From: Rhizoclosmatium globosum
Lineage: Eukaryota > Chytridiomycota > Chytridiomycetes > Chytridiales > Chytriomycetaceae
Reading direction: 5' to 3'
Length of the DNA stretch: 64,000 bases
NCBI GenBank assembly: GCA_002104985.1
Contig: MCGO01000006.1
Coordinates: 124,001 to 188,000 of the forward strand
Positions within the stretch are counted from its first letter, which is position 1; each line of letters starts with the position of its first letter. The notes beneath the pieces were generated by a model. It saw only the letters and a list, made by a program, of their open reading frames with translations, was not told where the DNA came from and ran no database searches. Shown here in pieces: positions 55,977-64,000 of the stretch. The translations under genes were made by a program, and so were the position numbers.

Positions 55977-58108
55977 TCAACACAAATGGTTCCTAAATGC
56001 TTCTATCACCTTCCCCTTACCCCCGAAAAAGTCAACAGCTGCGGATAGACCCTTTTCAATAGTCGCCCCTTTCGCCATTGGGTCCGCAAACCCAAAGACT
56101 GAATTCAAGACTTCAAATAGTTTGGGGAACGGCAGAGTTTGTATTGTTGAAGCACATTTACTCGAGATTGAACTTTCAAGCGACGAGTAGCACCGTGCTC
56201 AACCCACAGCGTAACATACTCGACAAGTTTGACGAAAACAGGCAGTATGGAGATATGGACAAATAGAGAACGTCGATGATTGGATCGGGCTGTTCTGTCA
56301 GCAACCTTTTGAAGCAACAAGTCTAAAGTTTCTTGCATGTATTTCATCGCTTTGAGTATGGTTTCCATAATTGAGAGAAGACAAGTTCCATATGGAAGTG
56401 TATCGTGTGATTGAAATTGAAGATATGGTGCTACTGACGAGAGATTGACAAAAAGACTAGTTGGAGGCGATAAAGTATCGATCACATGCTTTACCAATGT
56501 GGAATGATGTTGAGAGACGAGATGATTCAAGGTTGATATCAAGTTTGGAATAGAAGTCAGGTCATTATCAGATGGCAGGATTCTCGCTGATTTGTCAATA
56601 TATTCGACCGTTGTAGATGTCGCTTTAGCTTGAATGGTCACCTTTAATTGAGTGTCGTCACTAATCAAGGGATTCACTTCTGTTTGAATGTCCTGTACTC
56701 AAGTCAATCAACGCAATTAAATAAGGAAAACAAACCTGCTGCAATGCCTCCAAATCTTTCAAAGATGTAGAAGCGTCAAGCAGTGACTTTCTCAGGAATG
56801 AAATAGGATGGAAACTCAATTGATACTCTTCAATAACTTTAACGCCTTTCAGAATCACATCCGACGGCTCTTCATCACGTCCATTAAATTTGTGACACAG
56901 CTGCCAATGAAAGCAGATTAACGATTCCAACTTCCGCTGCAGAAATGACAAGCCCTACCATGATGAAAACCCAACAAACCAAAGCCGTCATAACATCCAC
57001 TTCCCCACCCTTCTTCTCCTCCAAAATCGTATCCATAAACGTTTCTCCATGGCACAGCTTCCCTCGAACCCCAAATCCTCGCTCCATCATGAACAAATCC
57101 AGCAACACAGAAACCACACCGTCGCCCAACACCTCCAACAACCGATTCGGCTCTCCCGTCGCCAACACAACGCGGTCAAGCAGGACTTGGTGCAAGTTCC
57201 GTTGCCCGAACCCATCCAATGTTGAAAAGTATTTATCTTGATGCGCGATTGAGATGTCAGGAATGTTATTCACTTTGGCGAAGAGGGTGCGGAGAGAGTG
57301 TTCCAGAGTGGGTAGGGCGGAAAAGAGAAATAGCAGAGAGTTTCCGTCTTGGAGGTGGTGGAATGCTGCTATTGCCTGGTTTTTGTGGGTGTCTGGAATG
57401 AATTTTGTGGTTTGGAGGAGGTGGATGGTGTTTGAGAAGGATTCAGAGACACAGAGAAATGTTAGATTCGGGAGAATGGTTTTCGTTTCGAGAGGAAGGT
57501 TTGGATGTGAGTTGAAGGCATTGAGGTGTACACCTGTGCCTGTGGGGACGAAGATGTCGGGTTTATGGAATGTGTCTTGGATGAGAATGGTAAGAAGATT
57601 CAGGTATGTATCAGGAATCTCTTCAGAAGTTATGAAGCCATGCCAGACTAGGTTTCTGATATTAATGCCAGATGGAAGGAACAGAGTTTTGAGCACTTTC
57701 AGTAAGGTTGGGTGCAAATGATGTGAAAACTCCGGCGATGAAATCAAGTCACGTAGAATCAAGTTCTTTTTCTTAGACGAAGTTAAGGATTGGTATAGAG
57801 TATAGAGTTCACGTTCGAGGAAGGTCACAATGATGCTGTCGTTTTGTCAGTTCATGAGCAACCATTCATTCAGGCACTCACGCACACTGTGTGGATCTAT
57901 CTACTACCAATGGTAGATGTCGTTGGGGACACAGCAGAGCTAGTTGTTTGACAGCCGTGATGTCATCCTGCTTCTCAAATAGGACGCCAGCCTTGACCCA
58001 ATCCATGGGTGATACACATAATTCAGGCACGCTTGGTGAGGCAGGGAGTTCAATGGCAAGAACAGAAATTACGGACGGAGATAGCGAAGTTTGTGGTTGG
58101 AATGGCAT
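55977..58108 (-). CDS. DUF4209/ERMARD-like protein
   Basis: The core segment HPTLLKVLKTLFLPSGINIRNLVWHGF matches the DUF4209 signature (LRNLxxHG) found in ERMARD, an ER-membrane-associated protein. Exon 1 (58108 to about 57890) joins by a GT-AG intron to LERELYTLYQSL, then a phase-0 intron at about 56900-56960 within a hydrophobic segment (ALVCWVFIM), then another near 56690-56735. The frame breaks at TTT 56138-56140; one base restores a tail ending KVIEAFRNHLC at 55977. Little is known of function. Confidence 0.7.
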
Positions 58109-58219
58109 TTCCTTTGAATTTCATTATAGCAAAGGGGTTGGACGGTTTATTGCGATAAGAAATGAGATGGAAAGAAATCAAACAGAGTTGCAATCATGTA
58201 CGTCTATGCGATTGCTTCA

Positions 58220-59408
58220 TTACAATAAGAGAGCAGCGACAGTAAGGCCGACGACAGAGACAGCCGCAAACGTGGCATCACTCTTGGTGGTAACAGCTCC
58301 ACCAGTAGCAGCACCAGTATTCGTGGCAGCGGCAGTGGCGGCAGCAGTGGTTTTGAGTGGTGGCAATGAAACTGTAGCGACAGTCTTGACTCCAGTCTGA
58401 GCATCAGTGTAAGAGAATCCATCTTGAACGACAACTCCCATGAACTTGTAACATCCTTCGGTGTCATGTCTGGCATCGCATCCCAAGTTGGAGTTTGGAC
58501 CACAGACTCTCATGCAGAATTGCCCATCACCAGCCATCTCAACGTCTGCGCTACTATTAGGATGATGCAAAACATAGGAAACTAAAGCTTACAATCACGA
58601 CCGAGAGGATTTGCGTTAGGGGAGGTGTCCACACCAGAATATGGTTCCTTGCCACAGTTGATGAAACCAACGTTGTCGTCTACACATCCTCAGAATCAGT
58701 CACATTCGCTCATATTAACAATAACTTCCTTACATTGACCACCATCATCGTAAAGGCCTGGTGCCGACATGGAACAGTTGATCTTCAAGAGATCACAGTC
58801 AAGAGTACCAGCAACCTGCAAATAACCATCGTCCAAGGACTTGGTGAAGTTCTTGATGACTTGGGCAGAACGGATACCTCCCCATGGCAATGGCTTGGCA
58901 CCAGGTGGAAGGTATGATCCCATACAGAAAGATTGAACGAAACCTTCGGCTTGAACAATAGTTGGGTACTTGCCCAGATTGTAGAAGTTGTTTTGCTGCG
59001 ACGTATTAGCTCATCGCAACTAATGCTTCTGATATCTTACCAAGAAGATGCTATCAGGGTTTGGAAGGTTGATGCAGAAGTTCTGAAGGGTGAGTGTTAG
59101 GGCAATCAACGAAAAGACACTTTGGTGGTTTCACCTGCTCGTCCTTGATGTACACCTGCTGTCCTGGGACTGGGTATGGCTGGGCAGGAGCGCACTGGTC
59201 AACGATACCACCCAAGTACCAGTTCTTCTCAACACACATTGTGATGTTTGGGTCTGCGGCAATCAATCAATTATGGGCACTAACGATCACAGCACCAGGG
59301 CGTGACTCACAGCTTCCAACACATCCAGATGGCAATCCTGGCTGGGTCTGACCTCCAGGGGTGAATTGGGCCAAGGCGGCGGAGGCAAGGACCACAAGTG
59401 AAAGCATT
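58220..59408 (-). CDS. Secreted Cys-rich, probably GPI-anchored protein, array member 1
   Basis: Signal peptide MLSLVVLASAALA, then the family domain: GLPSGCVGS, CAPAQPYPVPGQQVYIKD, NFCINLPNPDS, YPTIVQAEGFVQSFCMG, LDCDLLKINCSMSAPG, CGKEPYSGVD, VEMAGDGQFCMRVC and DTEGC. A Thr/Ala-rich stalk ends in a hydrophobic tail (FAAVSVVGLTVAALLL), as expected for GPI attachment. Five to six introns, all GT-AG; the one at about 59071-59130 is needed to join VYIKDEQ to NFCIN. Reads without any frame break. Function unknown; probably a cell-surface glycoprotein. Confidence 0.8.
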
Positions 59409-59522
59409 TTTCTCAACAATTGTGGGAGGCACGCTGGTTTTCAAAATCAAAGAGGAGATTCAGATTTAAAAGCTAACTTTCAGAGATGATTTTCTTAATA
59501 ATTATGAAGTCCTTGTAGTATC

Positions 59523-60652
59523 TTAGAGAATGTATGTGATGGCAGCAGCAATAACGACTCCATTAACAAACAACCCAGCCGCAGAACTCTTTCCATTGTT
59601 TGCTGGAGGAATAACTTTTCCAGACGCATCCGTACTAACAGCAGCAGTAGATGAAGCAGTGGCAGCGGCAGTGGTGGTGGTTGTCTTTGGGGGAAGGGAA
59701 ATGGTTGTAGTTGTTTTGGCACCAGTCTGTTGATCATAGTAGGAAAACTCTCCATCGTTTCCGAATGAGCTTACACCCATCACTGCCGCACAACCAGCAG
59801 TATCACGAGTCACGTCACATACTCCACCCGCAACCATTGTTCCGGCTTCACAGACACGCATACAGAACAAGCCGTTACCAGCCATTTCGACGTAGTTTAC
59901 AAATCCAGCGTTTCCTTTCGCCGAACTGTCCACTCCACTGTATGGTTCCTTTCCACAATGAGCGTAACCTCCGTTATCGTATTGGCCACCATCATCATAT
60001 GCGCCAGGGGCCGACATGGTGCAATTGATTCCCAACCGTGCACAGTCAAGCGTTCCTGCAATTTGAAAGTATGAGCTTCCTGGAACAAAGCTCTTGATCA
60101 CAGCAGCTGAGCGAACTCCGTACTTGGCGAGGGGCAATGAGCCTGGAGGCAAGTAATCTCCCATACAGAAACTTTGTACGTATCCTTCAGCTTGAACGAT
60201 GGTTGGGAGTTTAGATTGGTTGTAGTAGTTGTTTTGCTTCGCATTCGTTAGTCGATTTATGAACTCATCAGATCGATACACACCATAACGATACTGTTTG
60301 GGTTTGGCAATTGATGCAGAAATTCGTCGCATCCTTGATGTACACTTGTTGACCTACTCATGGAAATGTTTCAGGGGCAAAGTGCAAGACAATCAAAACG
60401 AGAAACTCCAGCACCTGGCATTGGCACAGTAGTCAAAGGATAGCATGGATCGGCATCAGGAATGTACCAGTTGTTGGCTTGGCATCTTGGGATATCAGGG
60501 TCTGATAGGATGTCATGTTGGTTCAAGTCTGCTCTTGGCAACTTATATCACTCACAGCTACCAACGCATCCAGCTGGCAATCCCGCTTGCGTTGGACCTC
60601 CAGGAGTGTATTGAGCCAGAGCGGCGGACGCAAGGACGACAAGTGAGAGCAT
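59523..60652 (-). CDS. Secreted Cys-rich, probably GPI-anchored protein, array member 2
   Basis: Same order of motifs as member 1: signal peptide ending ALAQYTPGGPTQAGLPAGC, QQVYIKDATNFCIN, PTIVQAEGYVQSFCMGDYLPPGSLPL, LDCARLGINCTMSAPGAYDDGG, CGKEPYSGVD, YVEMAGNGLFCMRVC and GVCDVTRDTAGC. A Thr-rich stalk (KTTTTTAAATASSTA) and hydrophobic end (GLFVNGVVIAAAITYIL) follow. One frame break at AA 60309-60310 in the NLPNPNS segment. Confidence 0.78.
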
Positions 60653-60789
60653 TGGCAAAAGAGCTGATAAGTGTGATTAAGTGCTTTTCTTTTGAGAGTC
60701 TTCAAACAAAAACACATTACAAACCCCGAAAGGTTGATATTTCTGGTACCCAGACACTCACTACTTATAAGAAAAATAGCCACATGAAG

Positions 60790-61698
60790 TTAAGAAATGA
60801 AATGAAACACAGCATTTTCTTCCCCTCGGGATTTCATTCCAACAGTTGTACTGACTGTTGCTTTGGATCCTATGGTCACCGAAACAGTAGGAACAGTAGT
60901 CGTACACGGCGGAAGAGCAACAGAGAACGTGGTCGACGAACCCGGTCGTCGCATCACGATACGTGAAGCCTTCTTGGTTGAAACTAACACCCATAAGTGC
61001 TTCACAACCAGCGGTATCTTTCAACACGTTGCAATTGCCATTGAGCAGTGTTCCCGGAAAGACACACTCGCATGCAATATATTCCATTTCCAGCCATTTG
61101 AACATAATCCCCATCCTGGGTTTCCTCGAGGGAGCTGTCCACTCCACTGTACGGTTCTTTACCACAGTTCTTGAAACCTACGTTATCGTACTGACCCGCA
61201 TCGTCATATGCTCCTGGTGCAGACATTGTACAGTTGATGTTCAGTCTGTCACAGTCGAAATGCCCGTGAATTGGTAATAGTCTTGAAATTTAACGACATG
61301 GCATGGGCAGAACGAATTCCGTGCTTGTTCATCGGTAAAGATCCTGGAGGCAGGTAGTCACCCATGCAAAACGATTGGACGAATCCTTCGGCTTGGACGA
61401 TAGTTGGAAGCTTGCCACGCAAGTAGTAATTGTTTTGCAAGAAGATGCTTTTGGGATTTGGGAGGGCAATGCAGAAATTCAAGGGATCTTTGATGTAGAC
61501 TTGTTGTCCAGGGACTGGATACGGGCCAGATGGTGCACAACGGTCTGGATAAGGAATGTTCCAATCGTATTTAAGGCAGTCGGTGATGTTTGGATAACTT
61601 CCAACACATCCTTGAGGGAGTCCTGGCTCAGTTGGCCCATTAGGATCCCATTGAGCGGCAACGAAGAGATGAGGTACGAGGAGAAAGAACGTTAGCAT
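60790..61698 (-). pseudogene. Array member 3, disrupted copy of the secreted Cys-rich family
   Basis: Signal peptide MLTFFLLVPHLFVAA, then GLPQGCVGS, PYPVPGQQVYIKDPLNFCI, PTIVQAEGFVQSFCMGDYL, NINCTMSAPGAYDD, CGKEPYSGVD and YVQMAGNGIYCMRVC. Four or more breaks: near 61300 (CCATGCC), near 61262, near 61060 and near 60940. The end (KSRGEENAVFHFIS) has no hydrophobic GPI tail, unlike the neighbours. No intron was found in the mature part, again unlike its neighbours. A decayed or retro-type copy is possible, but homopolymer error cannot be ruled out. Confidence 0.55.
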
Positions 61699-61889
61699 TC
61701 TGATTAAGATTTTGCTTTGAAGCTAAGCGCGTTTTTGAGCCTTTCACGAATTTGAAACAACGAACTTGACTTTAAGTTCAATTCCGTCAACATCAGAATT
61801 TGAATCCTGCAGGAACTTTATTATTAGGTAATATCAATGAAAACATATGCGTGAAATTTGAGAAAGCGGTAGAATGAAAAATGAGTCGG

Positions 61890-63072
61890 CTAAACCATGA
61901 CAGCGCCAAACAAGAGCCCCAAAAGACCAAGAACTCCCGTTGATGGCACCAAGGCAGACACATCACTGGCTTTATTACCACCTGTAGAACTAGTTCCAGT
62001 TGCAATAGCCCCATTTGCAGTAGTGGCTCCAGTTGCCACAGCGACTGTGGTTGTGGTTGTAGTTGTAGTAGTTGTTGTAGAGGTTTTCATCGGTGGCAAC
62101 TTGACACTAGCAGTAGTAGTTACTCCGGTAAGCGTATCCGTGTACGTGAAACTCTCTTCTTGGGTAAATTGAACACCCATAAATGCAATGCACCCGGCGG
62201 TATCTTGCGTGACATCACAAACACCTCCTTGGACCATTGTTCCTGGTGCACACACTCTCATGCAATAGAGTCCGTTTCCAGCCATTTCAACGTAGTGTTG
62301 CATCTGTAAGCGTGTCAGTCGCTTTAGCGGTCGATTAAAACAGTTACCCCAGCATTGCCATTGTCTGAGCTATCAACTCCACTGTATGGTTCTTTTCCAC
62401 AGTTTTTAAAAGCGCCATCATCGTCTGGAAGATTTTAGTGGACTTAGGCCCCAACTTACGGAACTCACATTGACCACCATCATCGTAAGCACCAGGAGCA
62501 GACATTGTGCAATTAATGTTCAAGGCGGCGCAATCCAATCTTCCATGAATTTGGATGTAGTTTGCGTATTTAACAACATGGGCGGATCGAATTCCTCCGG
62601 CTGGAAGTTTCAAGGATCCAGGTGGTAAGTAGTCTCCCATACAGAAAGACTGGACGAAGCCTTCGGCTTGCACAATGGTTGGATACTTGGACGCATTATA
62701 AAAGTTGTTTTGCTGAGAATTGTCAGTAGAACTCCAAAAGGAAATACGGCAAATCTCAATACCAAAAAGATACTGTTGGGATTTGGTAAATTGAGGCAAA
62801 AGTTGGTGGCGTCTTTGATATAAACTTGTTGACCTGCAACGGGATATGGTCCCGGCGGGGCGCAAGGATCCGAATAGGGCAGGACCAGTTGTACTTTTCA
62901 CAATCTGGGATATTGGGAACTAATAAACGATTAGAATACTGGTATTGCGATATAGTTGATGTGACATACAGCTTCCAATACAACCAGCTGGAAGACCAGG
63001 CTGAGTTGGCCCTCCTGGAGTGTATTGCGCCGCAACTAAGGCAGCAGAGGAGATAATGAAGGAAAAATGCAT
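61890..63072 (-). CDS. Secreted Cys-rich, probably GPI-anchored protein, array member 4
   Basis: Signal peptide MHFSFIISSAALVAAQ, GLPAGCIGS, CAPPGPYPVAGQQVYIKDATN, PTIVQAEGFVQSFCMGDYLPPGSLKL, LDCAALNINCTMSAPGAYDDGG, CGKEPYSGVD, YVEMAGNGLYCMRVCAPGTMV and DTAGC. A long Thr tract precedes a Gly/Ser/Thr stalk and a hydrophobic end (VLGLLGLLFGAVMV). One frame break at GGG 62877-62879 in the Cys-Pro segment of the N-terminal part. Confidence 0.78.
62039..62092. repeat. Thr-codon triplet tract in array member 4
   Basis: Imperfect run of GTT/GTA/GTG triplets on the plus strand, read as a Thr run on the minus strand. It codes for the O-glycosylated stalk and is likely to vary in length by slippage. 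Confidence 0.75.
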
Positions 63073-63161
63073 CGTGTTGCGTCAGTGCCGGTTGTTAAAT
63101 CAAAAACGAAGTTTCAAGGGAAGTTCTTTTCAGCCAAGATTCCAGAAGCTTATCCCGCCAA

Positions 63162-64000
63162 TCAAAAATCACCAAACAGAGAGCGAAACGGAGTAAATGC
63201 AATAAATAAGAATGGAATATGAAGGAAGTGACTGACACTTCCACTTGTCTTGGCTGCGACAGTTTCGGCAACTTTTGTAATCGAGGTCGTGCTTGTAAGC
63301 GATACTGCACTGCTCAAAATCGTAGAATTTGTAGAAAGAAAGTAGATAAAATAGCGGTGGAAGTGGAAGCTGCAGTGCTGGTGATGGTGGTAGTTGTGGT
63401 TGATGTACCCAAAGAAGAAGTCGTTGAAGAACTGCTAACTGAGCTAGAACGATGGAAGAAACACTGCTTGGTCGAGGAGAAGTACGAGGACCAGTGGAAA
63501 GATCCGTGAAGCTGAACCCATCAACAAAGTCAACCTTCATGAAGGACACACATCCTTCAGTGTCATGCGTCACATCGCAGACACCTCCGACAACCATAGT
63601 TCCTGGTGCACATACTCGCATACAGTACAGCCCGTCACCTGCCATTTCAACGTAATTTTCAAATCCTGGATTTCCATTGGCTGAACTGTCAACTCCACTA
63701 TATGGCTCCTTGCCACAGTGTTCTACCCTCCGTTATCATATTGACCACCATCATCATACGCGCCTTATTCGATATTATTTGTTACTGTTAAGGCGTAAAA
63801 CAAGAATTTACAAACCTGGCGAGGACTGTTGGCAGTTGATTCCCAAAGCACCGCAATCCATTTTCCCGTGAATTTGGATATAGTTGTCGTATTTAACAAC
63901 GTGGGCGGATAGGATTGCGCTGGACGACATTCTCATTGCACCTGGAGGAAGATAGTCTCCCACGCAAAAGGACTGCACGTATCCCTCTGCTTGGACAATA
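63162..64000 (-). CDS. Secreted Cys-rich, probably GPI-anchored protein, array member 5 (5' end off the window)
   Basis: Visible from IVQAEGYVQSFCVGDYLPPGAM back to a stop at about 63162. GKMDCGALGINC, then a Gln-Ser variant (CQQSSPG) in place of CTMSAPG, MAGDGLYCMRVCAPGTMV, GVCDVTHDTEGC. At least one frame shift occurs in the Ser/Thr stalk between 63420 and 63500 and one near 63720. The end in the shifted frame (SVSHFLHIPFLFIAFTPF) is hydrophobic, as for GPI signals. The start lies beyond 64000. Confidence 0.7.

Overview
The window is nuclear DNA of a fungus, most likely a zoosporic early-diverging one (Chytridiomycota or a close relative). Genes are dense and cut by many short GT-AG introns of about 35-75 bp. 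HIS5, a fungal-type biosynthetic gene, sits beside genes that yeasts and most Dikarya have lost or shortened: MCM8, a kinesin-13 with a SAM domain, an ATG16 carrying WD40 repeats, borealin and ELYS. No bacterial operon, CRISPR array, transposon or viral gene was seen.

Layout. 0-2.7 kb: two tandem protein phosphatase 1 genes. 2.7-5.2 kb: MFS transporter and a small secreted protein. 5.3-10.9 kb: NC2-beta, coatomer alpha (COPA) and ribosomal protein eL29. 11.3-14.9 kb: an unrecognised helical protein and KLHDC4-like Kelch protein. 15.0-18.7 kb: MCM8 flanked by two inverted tRNA-Arg genes. 18.9-23.6 kb: chromate-type transporter and mitochondrial IF2. 23.6-27.8 kb: ATG16, a membrane protein and a low-complexity protein. 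27.9-33.6 kb: EXO1, a coiled-coil protein, a PHO13-type phosphatase and HIS5. 33.7-39.7 kb: kinesin-13 and exocyst SEC15. 40.1-41.1 kb: a divergent H2B/H2A pair. 41.2-50.6 kb: ALG2, a phosducin-like protein, a TcdA-type tRNA dehydratase, ELYS and borealin. 50.8-58.1 kb: UPF0029 protein, a small secreted protein, a tandem pair of FkbM methyltransferases, an F-box-type protein, an unknown, and a DUF4209/ERMARD-like protein. 58.2-64 kb: five tandem same-strand genes for secreted, cysteine-rich, probably GPI-anchored proteins; the last runs off the window.

Function. Most of the window is core housekeeping: trafficking (COPA, SEC15, ALG2), chromosome biology (MCM8, EXO1, borealin, ELYS, kinesin-13, histones), translation (IF2, eL29, tRNA, TcdA) and autophagy. 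The accessory, surface-oriented part is the last 13 kb: membrane-tethered FkbM methyltransferases, small secreted proteins and the tandem surface-protein family.

Quality warning. At least eighteen otherwise well-conserved genes are broken by apparent single-base losses, nearly always in or beside a short homopolymer. The pattern is so uniform, and hits histone H2A, COPA and MCM8, that I read it as consensus sequence error rather than pseudogenisation. Where a frame is broken I give the span the gene would have and state where the break lies.
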